From Bufo bufo (lineage: Eukaryota > Chordata > Amphibia > Anura > Bufonidae): DNA of 64,000 nt. Position numbers and translations under genes: made by a program. Positions within the stretch are counted from its first letter, which is position 1; each line of letters starts with the position of its first letter. The stretch is from assembly GCF_905171765.1 (NCBI RefSeq), contig NC_053392.1, forward strand, positions 397,572,119 through 397,636,118, given 5' to 3'. The notes under the pieces are model-generated. The model worked only from the letters and a program-made list of their open reading frames with translations. It had not been told where the DNA came from and did not search any database. Shown in pieces: positions 13,190 through 24,485 of the stretch.

Positions 13190-13615
13190 TGTCTGAATGG
13201 AGCCTTACAGGGGGGTGATCAATGACAGGGGGGTGATCAGGGAATCTATATGGGATGATCACCACCCTGTCATTGATCACCCCCCTGTCATTGATCACCC
13301 CCCTGTAAGGCTCCATTCAGAGGTCCGTATGTGTTTTGCGTATCCACGGATCCATGGATCGGATCCGCAAAACACATACGAACGTCTGAATGGAGCCTTA
13401 CAGGGGGGTGATCAATGATAGGGGGTGATCAGGGAGTCTATATGTCATTGATAACCCCCCTGTAAGGCTCCATTCAGACGTCCGTATGTGTTTTGCGTAT
13501 CCACGGATCGGATCTGCAAAACACATGCGGACGTCTGAATGGAGCCTTACAGGGGGGTGATAAATGACAGGGGGGTGATCAGGGAGTCTAATATGGGGTG
13601 ATCAGGGGTTAATAA
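13190..13615. repeat. Cluster of inverted modules ('ggggggtgatcaatgacagg')
   Basis: The motif 'gcctta caggggggtgatca' and its complement alternate five to six times, with a second motif around 'gtgttttgcgtatccacgg' in both orientations. This makes several potential hairpins in the right part of the piggyBac derivative. Not coding. Confidence 0.75.
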
Positions 13616-14000
13616 GTGACAGGGGGGGTGTAGTGTAGTGGTGTTTGGTGCTACTTATTACAGAGCTGCCTGTGTCCTCTGGTGGTCGATCCAAGCAAAA
13701 GGGACCACCAGAGGACCAGGTAGCAGGTATATTAGACGCTGTTATCAAAACAGCATCTAATATACCTTTTAGGGGTTAAAAAAAATCACATCTACATCCT
13801 GCCAGCAAACGATCGCTGCTGGCAGGCTGTAGATCAGCTAGTTTACCTCCGGTTCCTGTGAACGCGCGCGCCTGTGTGTGCGCGTTCACAGGAAATCTCG
13901 CGTCTCGCGAGAGGACGCGCCGGCGCGTCCACCCAAAATAACAGGGTACGGCGTCCACCCAAAATAACAATCCTGCGTACGGCGGTCCTGTAGTGGTTAA

Positions 14001-14719
14001 AAAAATGTTGATATGTCATATGACATATCAAAGGTTTTGATCGGTGGGGGAGGAGAAAATTAAAGAGAACATCGACATTCAGAGAAATAATGACCTGTAA
14101 TCCACTAGATTTATAAAGGACTCTCCTGACAACTCTGTTATAGTAAATAAAGTTTCCTTAGGTTTTGTTTTTTATGGCTTTTCACAATGCAAAAAAAAGA
14201 AATTTTTACTTTATTGGGCGGTCATTATGATTATGGCAATACCACATTTATATAGTTTTTGTTATTTTTTACTACTTTAAAAACCTTTTAAAACCTTGAT
14301 CTTTTTTATTCAATTTAGTTGGGAGTCGAGGTGACCAAAAAACTGCTATTCTGGCGCTGGGAATTGTAATTTTCTTATGGCGAAATGTGGGAATTTTTAT
14401 TTTTTTTACCTTTTATTTATTCAGCTTATATTTACTGTTTTTATTAGTCTCCTTATTACAGCAATATCTCTGTTTAATACAATTAGATTGCAGAGGTGCA
14501 GATGAGAGGGAGCACACTCCCTCTGTCTAACCACTTCCGATGCCACATTCGCTAATGACAACAGCATTTGAAGGTTTTAACAGCCAGGACTGGAGCTAGG
14601 TCTGATCCTGGAAGCTGTTGGAAAGTGTCAGCCTCCTCTATACTTTACTTAGCAGCCAATGACATACATACACGTTCATTGGTCGCTAAGAGATGAAATA
14701 TTATTCCCAGAATACTGCC
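14001..14719. other. Degenerate repeat-derived spacer
   Basis: No gene. The AT-rich part (14150-14500) distantly resembles the 3' part of the TTAA family seen at 1-2157 ('tattgggcggtcattatg'), but the match is too weak to call an element. Confidence 0.35.
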
Positions 14720-14722
14720 TCA

Positions 14723-15217
14723 GGCCTAGTTCACACGAACGTTTTTTTTGCGGGTGTACGGGACGTTTTTTTGTGTTCCGTATACGGTCCGTATACAGAA
14801 CCATTTATTTCAATGGTTCCGCAAAAAAAACGGAATGTGTTCCGTATGCATTCTGTTTCCGTATTTCCGTTTTTCCGTTCCGTTGAAAGATAGAGCTTGT
14901 CCTATATTTGGCCGTAAATCACGGGTCGTGGCTCCATTCAAGTCAATGGGTCCGCAAAAAAAACGGAACACATACGGAAATGCATCCGTATGTCTTCCGT
15001 TTCCGTTCCGTTTTTTGCTGAACCATCTATTGAAAATGTTATGCCCAGCCCAATTTTTTCTATGTAATTACTGTACACTGTATATGCCATACAGAAAAAC
15101 GGAACGGAAAAACGGAACAGAAACGGAAACACAACGGAACTCAAAAACGGAACAACGGATCCGTGAAAAACGGACCGCAAAAAACTATAAAAGCCATACG
15201 TTCGTGTGAACTAGGCC
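14723..15217. mobile_element. MITE with GGCCTAGTTCACACGAACGT ends
   Basis: Inverted ends GGCCTAGTTCACACGAACGT lie at 14723 and, reversed, at 15217. Flanks are TCA and TTA, close to the TWA target of PIF/Harbinger. The interior is rich in 'ccgtttccgt' and its complement, so one strand can fold into a long hairpin. ORFs here (for example 14748-15209) are low-complexity readings of these repeats. Confidence 0.7.
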
Positions 15218-15349
15218 TTAATCAAATATTTGATGATAGTAGTGTCAGCTCTACAAAAGATCAGGTTTGCATGATAGCACACTTATGTACTAGATTCTTG
15301 TCATAATCATACCCATATCCATTTTTAACATAATTAGATACACTGTGCT

Positions 15350-18300
15350 GCAGTGACAGGACCCAATGGTTACTATAGCAGCCCCGTTGCCTTGAACAGG
15401 CATCAGTACTGCCAGCTACGGAAGCCCAGGGGATCCAGCCCCAGGGCTGGGCCTCCTAGGCAACTGTTACCATCTTACAGTGTAAGACACTGACAGTTCA
15501 ATACAGCACAATACAAATGTATTGTGCTGTATTGAAGCAGGGATAAGACCCTGAAATGTTAAAGTCCCATAGTGAGACAAAAAATAAATTGAAAACGGAA
15601 GTTAAAAAAAATTAAAGTTTAAAAAAAAAAAAGCGCCCTTTTCCCAAAATAAAGTAAAAAAAATGTAGAAAATAGGGGAAAAAAGAAAAGTAGACATATT
15701 AGGTATCACCGCGTCCGTATCAACCAGCTCTATAAAAATATCACATGAACTAACCCTTCAGGTGAACACCGTCAAAAAAATAAAATAAAAACTGTGCTAA
15801 AAAAACTTTTTTTTGGCACCTTAAATCACTAAAAGTGCAACACCAAGCGATCAAAAAGGCGTATGCCCCCAAAATAGTACCAATCTAACCGTCACCTCAT
15901 CCCGCTAAAAAGCCCCTACCTAAGACAATCGCCCAAAAAATTAAAAAAAACTATGGCTCTAAGACTATGGAGACACTAAAACATGATATTTTTTGTTTCA
16001 AAAATGCTTATATTGTGTTAAATGTAAAAAATAAAAAAAAAGTAGACATATTAGGTATTGCCTCATCCGTAACAACCTGCTCTATAAAAATATCGCATGA
16101 CCTAACTCCTCAGGTGAACACCATAAAACAATAAAATAAAAACGGTGTTAAAAAAGCCTTTTTTGTCACCTTACACCATAAAAAGAATAATAGCAAGAGA
16201 TCAAAAAGTCATACGCACCCCAAAATAGTGCTAATCAAACCGTTATCTCATCCCACAAAAATGATACTCTACCTAAGACAATTGCCCAAAAAATAAAGAA
16301 ACTATAGCTCAAAGACTGTGGAGACACTAAAACATGATTTTTTTTTTGTTTCAAAAATGATATTATAGTGTAAAACTTAAATAAATGAAAAAAAGTATAT
16401 ATATTAGGTATCGCCACGTCCGTAACGACCTGCTCTATAAAAATATCACATGACCTATCCCCTCAGGTGAACACCGTAAAAAAAAAAAATAAACGATGAC
16501 AAAACAATTTTTTTTTCACCTTACATCACAAAAAGCGTAATATCAAGCGATCAAAAAGTCATAAACACCACAAAATCATGCCAATCAAACCGTCATCTCA
16601 TCCCACAAAAAATGAGACTCTAAGACAATCGCCCAGAAAAAAAAAAACTATGGCACTAAACCATGATTTTTTGGGTTTCAAAAATGCTGTTATTGTGTAA
16701 AACGTAAATAAATAAAAAAAAGTATACATATTAGGTATCGCCGCATCCGTAAGAACCTGCTGTATAAAAATATCACATGAACTAACCCCTCGGGTGAACA
16801 CCAGAAAAAAATAAAAAATAAAATAAGAGTGTAAAAAAAGCAATTTTTTTGTCACCTTACATCACAAAAAGTGTAATACCAAGCGATCAAAAAGTCATAA
16901 GCACCCCAACATCGTAACAATTAAACCATCATCTCATTCCACAAAAAATTAGACCCTACCTAAGACAATCGCCCAAAAAATTAAAATACTATGGCTTTTT
17001 TTGTTTAAAAAATGCTGTTATTGTGCAAAACTTAAATAAATAAAATAAGTATACATATTAGGTATCACCGCGTCCATAAGAACCTGCTGTATAAAAATAT
17101 CACATGATCTAACCCCTCAGGTGAACACCTTAAAAAAATATAAAGCTTGTCCTAAAACCATTTTTTGTCACATTACATCACAAAAAGTGTAATACCAAGT
17201 GATCAAAGTCATATGTACCCTCAAATAGTACCAATCAAACCATCATCTCATGCCGAAAAAAATGAGCCCCTACATAAGACAATTGCCCAAAAAATAAAAA
17301 AAAACAATGGCTTTCAGAATATGGAGACACTAAAAAATCACTTTTTTCAAAAATGCTTTATTATGTAAAACTGAAACAAACAACCCAAAAAATTGGTATT
17401 GTAACATCCTGCTCTATAAAAATACCACATGCTCTAACCTGTCAGATGAACATTCTAAATAGCAAAAAATAAAAACAGTGCCAAAACATATTTTTTGTTA
17501 CCTTGCCTCACAAAAAGTGTAATATGTACCCTAAAATACTACCAAGAAAACTGCCACCTTATCCCGTAGTTTCCAAAATGGGGTCTTTTTTTGGAGTTTG
17601 TACTCTAGGGTTGCATCAGGGGGTCTTTCAATGTGACATGGCAGCTTAAAATTATCCCAGTGAAATCTGCCTTCCAAAAACCATATGGCATTCCTTTCCT
17701 TCTGCGCAAGGCCGTGTGCTCGTACAGCAGTTTTCGACCACATATGGGGTGTTTCTGTAAACTACAGAATCAGGGCAATAAATATTGAGTTTTGTTTGGC
17801 AGTTAACCCTTGCTTTGTTACTGGAAAAAGTGGATTAAAATAGAAAATCTGCCAAAAAAGTGAAATTCTGAAATTTCATCTCCATTTTCCATTAATTCTT
17901 GTGTAGCACCTAAAGGGCTATCAAAGTTTGTAAAATCAGTTTTGAATACCTTGAGGGGTGTAGTTTCTAAAATGGTGTCACTTTTTGGGAGTTTGTACTG
18001 TAGGGGTGTATCAGGGGGTCTTCAAATGTGACATGGCAGCTTAAAATTATCCCAGTGAAATCTGCTTTTCAAAAACCATATGGCTTTCCTTTCCTTCTGC
18101 GCAATGCCATGTGCCCGTACAGCAGTTTATGACCACATATGGAGTGTTTCTGTAAACTACAGAATCAGGGAAATAAACATTGAGTTTTGTTTGGCTGTTA
18201 GCCCTTGTTTTGTTACTGGAAAAAGTGGATTAAAATTGAAAATCTGCCAAAAAAGTGAAATTCTGAAATGTTATCTCCATTTTCCATTAATTCTTGTGGA

Positions 18301-18785
18301 ACACCTAAAGGGTTAGCAAAGTTTGTAAAATCAGCTTTGAATACCTTGAGGGGTGTAGTTTCTAAAATGGGGTCATTTTTGGGTGGTTTCTATTATGTAA
18401 GCCTCACAAAGTGACTTCAGAGCTGAACTGGTCCTTAAAAAGTGGGTTTTGGAAATATTATCAAAAATGTCAAGATTTGCTTATGAACTTCTAAGCCTTC
18501 TAACGTCCCCAAAAAATAAAATGGCATTCACAAAATTATCCAAACATGAAGTAGACATCTGGGGAATGTAAAGTAATAACTATTTTTGGAGTTATTACTA
18601 TCTATTATAAAAATAGAGAAATTGAAATTTACAATTTTTTCCAAATTTTTAGTAAATTTGGTATTATTTTTATAAGTAAAAATGAAATTTTTTTTACTCA
18701 ATTTTACCACTGTCATGAAGTACAATATGTGATGAGAAAACAGTCTCAGAATGGCCTGGATAAGTAAAAGTGTTCCAAAGTTATT
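15350..18785 (-). mobile_element. TTAA-family element, copy B, with expanded tandem array
   Basis: This is the reverse complement of the copy A/D family: GC-rich 3' part at 15360-15560, tandem ~335-bp units at 15690-17520, two copies of the 'gtagtttctaaaatggg' module (17560-18360), and the 5' module up to 'ttccaaagttattg' near 18780. The left terminus is not clear. At the right the sequence switches abruptly to the same family in forward orientation (copy E), so the outermost 5' end is missing. Confidence 0.7.
15691..17460 (-). repeat. Tandem array, five to six units of about 326-353 bp
   Basis: The anchor 'tagacatatt(a)ggtatc' or its variants begins at 15691, 16043, 16396, 16724, 17050 and, degenerate, about 17385. 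Spacings are 352, 353, 328, 326 and about 335 bp. Each unit also holds 'tctataaaaatatcacatga' and 'gatcaaaaagtcat'. The same unit occurs one to three times in copies A, D and E. Units have diverged by substitutions and small indels. Confidence 0.9.
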
Positions 18786-19423
18786 GCCACAGTTTTTATT
18801 TATTTCTTTTTACAGCGTTCACCTGAGGGGTTAGGTCATGTTACATTTTTATAGAGCAGATCGTTACGGACGTGGCGATACCCAATATGTATACTTTTTC
18901 TTATTTATTTACCATAATTTCTGGTGTATAATACTACTGGGCGTATAAGACGACCCCCAACTTTTCCAGTTAAAATATAGGGTTTGGGCTATACTCGCAG
19001 TATAAGACTACCCCTCCAACGCTATTTACTTTGGCATCAAGATCTGCAGGTAATTGTTGTGCAATTTTCGTCTTTTGCCTCAGTACCATATTATGCCTTT
19101 CCAAGAATGTAGTACACTAGGATAAAGTGGCCTTAAATCTTTTGCTGTGATCTGGGTTTGATTTGGCCCACTGAAGTGCAAACAAACGTATTTTATTTCG
19201 TGTCACTACATAACCGTTTTGGCAATGCTCATTCACCATGTCTGCTACATGTTTTTTAAGTTCTGGCCAATGTGGGGTGCCTCCTCTTAATGCACACTTA
19301 CCCCTTGGCATACTCTTTAATGCTTTTTCATTTGCTTTCCAGTCCCGAACCATCTTTTCTGTTACTCCATATTGTCTTGCAGCAGCGCAGTTATTATGTT
19401 CCATGGCAAAGTTTACAACTTTA

Positions 19424-20963
19424 CAGGGAGTGCAGAATTATTAGGCAAGTTGTATTTTTGAGGATTAATTTTATTATTGAACAACAACCATGTTCTCAAT
19501 GAACCCAAAAAACTCATTAATATCAAAGCTGAATATTTTTGGAAGTAGTTTTTAGTTTGTTTTTAGTTTTAGCTATTTTAGGGGGATATCTGTGTGTGCA
19601 GGTGACTATTACTGTGCATAATTATTAGGCAACTTAACAAAAAACAATTTTTTACCAGTGAAACCAATATAACATCTCAACATTCACAAATATACATTTC
19701 TGACATTCAAAAACAAAACAAAAACAAATCAGTGACCAATATAGCCACCTTTCTTTGCAAGGACACTCAAAAGCCTGCCATCCATGGATTCTGTCAGTGT
19801 TTTGATCTGTTCACCATCAACATTGCGTGCAGCAGCAACCACAGCCTCCCAGACACTGTTCAGAGAGGTGTACTGTTTTCCCTCCTTGTAAATCTCACAT
19901 TTGATGATGGACCACAGGTTCTCAATGGGGTTCAGATCAGGTGAACAAGGAGGCCATGTCATTAGATTTTCTTCTTTTATACCCTTTCTTGCCAGCCACG
20001 CTGTGGAGTACTTGGACGCGTGTGATGGAGCATTGTCCTGCATGAAAATCATGTTTTTCTTGAAGGATGCAGACTTCTTCCTGTACCACTGCTTGAAGAA
20101 GGTGTCTTCCACAAACTGGCAGTAGGACTGGGAGTTGAGCTTGACTCCATCCTCAACCCGAAAAGGCCCCACAAGCTCATCTTTGATGATACCAGCCCAA
20201 ACCAGTACTCCACCTCCACCTTGCTGGTGTCTGAGTCGGACTGGAGCTCTCTGCCCTTTACCAATCCAGCCACGGGCCCATCCATCTGGCCCATCAAGAC
20301 TCACTCTCATTTCATCAGTCCATAAAACCTTAGAAAAATCAGTCTTGAGATATTTCTTGGCCCAGTCTTGACGTTTCAGCTTGTGTGTCTTGTTCAGTGG
20401 TGGTCGTCTTTCAGCCTTTCTTACCTTGGCCATGTCTCTGAGTATTGCACACCTTGTGCTTTTGGGCACTCCAGTGATGTTGCAGCTCTGAAATATGGCC
20501 AAACTGGTGGCAAGTGGCATCTTGGCAGCTGCACGCTTGACTTTTCTCAGTTCATGGGCAGTTATTTTGCGCCTTGGTTTTTCCACACGCTTCTTGCGAC
20601 CCTGTTGACTATTTTGAATGAAACGCTTGATTGTTCGATGATCACGCTTCAGAAGCTTTGCAATTTTAAGAGTGCTGCATCCCTCTGCAAGATATCTCAC
20701 TATTTTTGACTTTTCTGAGCCTGTCGAGTCCTTCTTTTGACCCATTTTGCCAAAGGAAAGGAAGTTGCCTAATAATTATGCACACCTAATATAGGGTGTT
20801 GATGTCATTAGACCACACCCCTTCTCATTACAGAGATGCACATCACCTAATATGCTTAATTGGTAGTAGGCTTTCGAGCCTATACAGCTTGGAGTAAGAC
20901 AACATGCATAAAGAGGATGATGTGGTCAAAATACTCATTTGCCTAATAATTCTGCACGCAGTG
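19424..20963 (-). mobile_element. Complete DD37E Tc1/mariner-type transposon
   Basis: TA duplications lie at 19422-19423 and 20964-20965. Inverted ends share GTGCAGAATTATTAGGCAA; the outer bases are CAGGGA on the left and CACTGC on the right. Length is 1540 bp, with one intact transposase gene on the minus strand. The spacing between the second D and the E matches the DD37E (TRT) group described in fishes and other vertebrates. Confidence 0.92.
19729..20745 (-). CDS. DD37E Tc1/mariner-superfamily transposase, intact
   Basis: Cut-and-paste transposase of 338 residues, uninterrupted, with ATG at 20745. Residues 1-110 form the two helix-turn-helix DNA-binding region (TLKIAKLLKRDHRTIKRFI, then ITAHELRKVKRAAAKMPLAT, TGVPKSTRCAILRDM) with a basic linker KKRVEKPRRK. 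The catalytic triad is D144 (LWTDEMRVSL), D237 (FMQDNAPSHASK) and E275 (SPDLNPIENLW), with 37 residues between D237 and E275. A GGGGVLVWAG segment lies at 176-185, as in Tc1 relatives. Length and triad fit the family. An intact gene plus recognisable ends make it a candidate for recent activity. Its insertion breaks a pogo-like transposase gene. Expression or activity cannot be judged from sequence. Confidence 0.95.
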   Translation of the reverse strand: MGQKKDSTGSEKSKIVRYLAEGCSTLKIAKLLKRDHRTIKRFIQNSQQGRKKRVEKPRRKITAHELRKVKRAAAKMPLATSLAIFQSCNITGVPKSTRCAILRDMAKVRKAERRPPLNKTHKLKRQDWAKKYLKTDFSKVLWTDEMRVSLDGPDGWARGWIGKGQRAPVRLRHQQGGGGVLVWAGIIKDELVGPFRVEDGVKLNSQSYCQFVEDTFFKQWYRKKSASFKKNMIFMQDNAPSHASKYSTAWLARKGIKEENLMTWPPCSPDLNPIENLWSIIKCEIYKEGKQYTSLNSVWEAVVAAARNVDGEQIKTLTESMDGRLLSVLAKKGGYIGH

Positions 20964-22715
20964 TAAGTTTGAAACTGGCTTCATATTTCTTTCTTCTTGC
21001 TGGTAGAGCCATGATGGGGTCTTGACTGTTAGCCATTTGTACTGTATACTGTACTGTATGTACTGGTGCTGTACTGTATGAACCGGTACAGATACTGGTA
21101 CTGTATGTACAGATACTGGTGCTGTACTGTATTCACCACCACATGTATCTGCTCCCCAGATAGACTCAGTTTTTTCACCACAGATAGGATGCACACCAAA
21201 CTTCATTAGAGATCTGCCGTTCCAACATTAGAATTGGCTGAAGTGCAGATGCTCCTGCTTCCCTCTGCCTTCCCTCAGAATCGCCAATCCAACCGAGTAT
21301 ACAACAACCAGCCAATCACGGCAAGCGATGTACCGGTATCTTCTGTGCACACTGCATACAAAGCCTGCTTGGATTGGGTCGGTCAGCTCTCCCTGCCTGC
21401 CCAGTCCTCCCTATCTTCAAGACGATCTGAGTGGTAGTACACAATTTGATACTGCCGGCATGAGAAAACCACTGAGGGCAGGGAGAGGGGGCTGCTTCAG
21501 GAGCGGCTAGCCGGGATGCAATGCACAGTGGCTCAGCTAGAGGGCGCCTGTCCCTGAAGCTGGAGAAGGACAGCTTCTCCAGTCCGGCTAGGAAGTAAGC
21601 TTCAGCACGCCGTATACCGGCATATGAGACGACACCCAGCGTATAAGACGACCCCCGACTTTTGAGAAGATTTTTTTGAGAAGATGTGTTAAAAAGTAGT
21701 CTTATACGCAGGAAAATACAGTAAGTTCTACACAATAATATCATTTTTGAAACAAAAAAATTATGTTTTAATGTGTCCATGTTCTGAGAGCTATAGTTTT
21801 TTAAATTTTTTTGCGATTTTCTTATGTAGGGGCTCATTTTTTGCGGAATAAGGTGACTGTTTTATTGGTACCATTTTGTGGGACATACGCCTTTTTGATC
21901 ACTTGATGTTGCACTTTTTGTGATGTTAGGTGACAAAAATGGCTTTTATTGACACAGTTTTTATTTTTTATTTTTTATGGTGTTTATCGGACTAGGTGGA
22001 CCATGTGATATATTTATAGAGCCGACCGTGATGAAATTATAAAATAGACATTTTTTGTATTGCCGCGTCAGTGATGGACGCGGCAATACAAAAAATTTCT
22101 ATTTTATAATTTATTTTCTATTTTTTACATTTTTTTTTTATTCCTTACTTTTTTTTTCACATGTGAAGCCTTTTTTTTTTTTAACACTTTATTTTTATTT
22201 ATTTTTATTTTACAGTTTGCGTCACCCATAAGATCATACAAGACCTCTGGGGGACATTTAACTTTTTTTTTTTCACAATTGATTTCTCCTGTAACTGGAG
22301 CTGACATAGTAGCCCCAGTTACAGGAAAAATACACCCCCCAGAGAGGCTGTACAGCGGTATACTGCGCTGTACAGCCCCAGTGCAGGGCTGATCGAGATC
22401 TGTGAAAGACCCGACAGCTCCTGCACTCTCCAGGCATAGCACTTCCTGCACTGTATACACAGCGCTCGGTGAGCGCCGTGTATACATCGATCTAGAAGGC
22501 AGGGACACCTGGGAACTGTCCCTGCCTTCTCTAAGGGTTGCCCTGCTGTCACTGACAGCGGGCAGCCCGATCTGCAGCTGCACAATTAGCGTGCAGCTGC
22601 GATCTCTGAATAGATGTTCAGAAACGTCTATTCAGAGATAGAGAACCACCTCCCGGACGTTTATAGTCAACGTGCGGACGGGAGGTGGTTAAGGAGAAAA
22701 ATGGCTGGATCCTTA

Positions 22716-23482
22716 AGGTGTTAAAGGGGTTTTCCCATAAAATCATAGATCAATATGCTCTGCACCTTCTTCTCTTTAATTCTGTTTATTACTTAGCATT
22801 TTCATGGTGATGAGTTCTCTTCAATTACATTTTTGAATTCCATGTCTAAAGCATGAAAATTTTATATATGATTAGATTGTGTATAAAGTATTTTAAAATG
22901 TTATTCCTTCTATATTTCTCTGATTATTACACTTATGATTCACCATTTTCTTAAACTCCTTTTAGCTGTTTAGACAATATACGACATAAGGTCAGCAGAA
23001 TTCCTAGCCTACCAATGCAAATTAATGGAAAGCTTTGAAAAGAATCCCTCAGTAAGGGCCCAGCCAAAGAGGTGTCAGCTTCAGACAGGATCTCTGCTTA
23101 GTCAGCAATATTTAGTTACAGCAGTAGTTCACATTCCACTGGGAAATATCCCCTGCTTAAAATGAATATGCAGAACTTGGAAGTGACACTGATGGCGGGA
23201 CATCACAAGCTTCTACTGTTCATTGTCTTTGAAGCAGAAGCTGCAATTGAAGCTTAAAGGGATGATCCCACAAAATTAAAACAGGTTTTACTAACATATC
23301 TGGAGGCCTTGCTTGCCTTTCTGTGGGTGGACAGCAAATCATCAATCACATACATCTCCCAGGATGCATTGCAATTAGGCTTGTTAACCCCTTTCTCCCC
23401 TGCATAGAACATAGTCCCTCAAATGTGGCACCAGAGATACAGTACATATGGTATGTAATGCCCCTACAATTTCCTTTTCCCA
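22716..23482. other. Unassigned spacer
   Basis: AT-rich, starting with 'aaaggggttttcccat', a frequent repeat-end motif. No gene, no clear inverted repeats and no convincing domain in any short ORF. Confidence 0.35.
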
Positions 23483-24088
23483 TATCTAGAGAGATACATA
23501 TATACAGTGCCTTGCAAAAGTATGCACCCCCCTTGACTTAAGTTCAATGTTTTGTAAATCTGAATTTTATGTGATGGATCAGAACACAATAGTCTAAGTT
23601 GGTGAAGTGAAATGAGAAAAATATATAAATAAAATTATTGTTTACAAATAGAAAACAGAAAATTTGCATGTGCGTATGTATTTACCCCCTTGTTAGGAAG
23701 CCCATAAAAAGCTCTGGTGAAACCAATTACTTTCAGAAGTCACATAATTAGTGAAATGATGTCCACCTGTGTGCAATCGAGTGTCACATGATCTGTCATA
23801 GGGGTGGGCGATATAGACGATATAGGCGATATGCGATATAAATTTGTGCCATGATATTGATTTTGAGCATATCGCCTATATCGCCGGAACGCGATATGAT
23901 CGCGCTCTCTGCCCGCACCATCTTCTCCTGAGCCGGCACACTGGAGAAGGAGAGAGTCCCTCCCTCCCCACTATGCGCGGCTGCCGCTGACCACCAATGA
24001 CAAAAGAGGAGGAGGGGAGGGACTGACAGTAAATCATTGAGTAAGTTTTCACGATCTCAGTGAGCGCGTGAAAACTCAAATCCGATGG

Positions 24089-24468
24089 TATATTCTAACC
24101 CCCAGGCGTTCCCATGGTGACAGGGACGCTTGCCTGGGGGTTAGAATATACAGGGCCACGCCGCTGACAGTAGAACATTTAAAAACTAATCAGTAACTGT
24201 AACTTTAACTTTATTCATTGGTGATCTCTTTACTGTATACCTTACTAGGTCTTAGCTCCGGTAACAGCAGGCAGTGCGGGCGGGCGGCGCTCACTCACTG
24301 ACGTCACGCGCCTGCTCCTCCCACTAGGCGGCGCAGGCGCGTGGCGTCAGTGAGTGAGCGCCGCACGCTCGCACTGCCTGCTGTTATCGGAGCTAAGACC
24401 TAGTAAGGTATACAGTAAAGAGATCACCAATGAATAAAGTTAAAGTTACTGATTCGTTTTTAAATGTA
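24089..24468. repeat. Two long palindromes inside the hAT element
   Basis: A short hairpin (24089-24152) pairs 'tattctaacccccaggcg' with its complement around a 15-nt centre. A larger one (about 24181-24468) has arms of about 135 bp, from 'agtaactgtaactttaact' inward to 'ggcgcaggcgcg', with a loop near 24320. The larger one resembles a separate fold-back unit inserted in the hAT element. Confidence 0.85.
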
Positions 24469-24485
24469 TTCCTGTGAGCGTCGGG

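Larger units (their letters stand above)
11593..13996 (-). mobile_element. Transposase-less relative of the 2745-9126 piggyBac element
   Basis: TTAA flanks lie at 11589-11592 and 13997-14000. The left end, CCACCTCAGCCCCC, matches the right end of the complete element read in reverse. About 12250-13000 is the reverse complement of 8560-9126 and nearby modules. The transposase gene is absent. The right part holds different GC-rich sequence with several palindromes. A TA-flanked MITE (11610-12249) is inserted near the left end; removing it restores alignment to the family. Confidence 0.8.
19040..21012 (-). pseudogene. pogo/CENP-B-type transposase, N-terminal part, split by a transposon
   Basis: The frame starts at an ATG on the minus strand (21012-21010), runs to 20966, is interrupted by the 1.54-kb DD37E element, and resumes at 19421. 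If the insertion and one TA copy are ignored, the frame is continuous across the junction. The visible protein has an N-terminal helix-turn-helix (KLKVVNFA, AARQYGVTEKMVRDW) and a CENP-B-like second DNA-binding region (VTRNKIRLFALQWAK, RHNMVLR). This is the usual arrangement of pogo/Tigger transposases and domesticated POGK-type proteins. A TAG in 'LS*C' (near 19117) ends the ORF, though similarity continues to about 19040. The DDE catalytic domain is absent, so the element was already non-autonomous or later deleted. Confidence 0.85.
18912..21721 (-). mobile_element. pogo/Tigger-like element, internally deleted
   Basis: TA duplications lie at 18910-18911 and 21722-21723. The left end is CCATAATTTCTGGTGTATAA; the right end read inward is CTGTATTTTCCTGCGTATAA. 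'tataagacgaccccc' occurs near both ends. Removing the element rejoins the host TTAA-family sequence at 'atttaagttctacacaat', matching copies A and D. It carries the N-terminal part of a transposase on the minus strand, and that part is interrupted by the DD37E transposon at 19424-20963. Confidence 0.8.
18786..22715 (+). mobile_element. TTAA-family element, copy E, 5'-truncated
   Basis: Forward-oriented family sequence starts at the tandem unit (18786-18911) and resumes after the pogo-like insertion at 21722. It continues through 'tgcgattttcttatgtagg' to the palindromic 3' part (22010-22110, 22440-22690). Two possible right termini are visible: GGGAGGTGG before TTAA (22690-22693) and CCTTAAGGTG before TTAA (about 22713-22716). 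That may mean one TTAA element inside the end of another. Confidence 0.6.

Noticed and set aside
14748..15209. 153-codon plus-strand ORF
   Set aside because: Lies wholly in a self-complementary MITE; composition is that of 'ccgtttccgt' repeats.
15691..17460. Regularly spaced repeats considered as a CRISPR array
   Set aside because: The repeat covers the whole ~335-bp unit without unique spacers, and the genome is eukaryotic with no cas genes.
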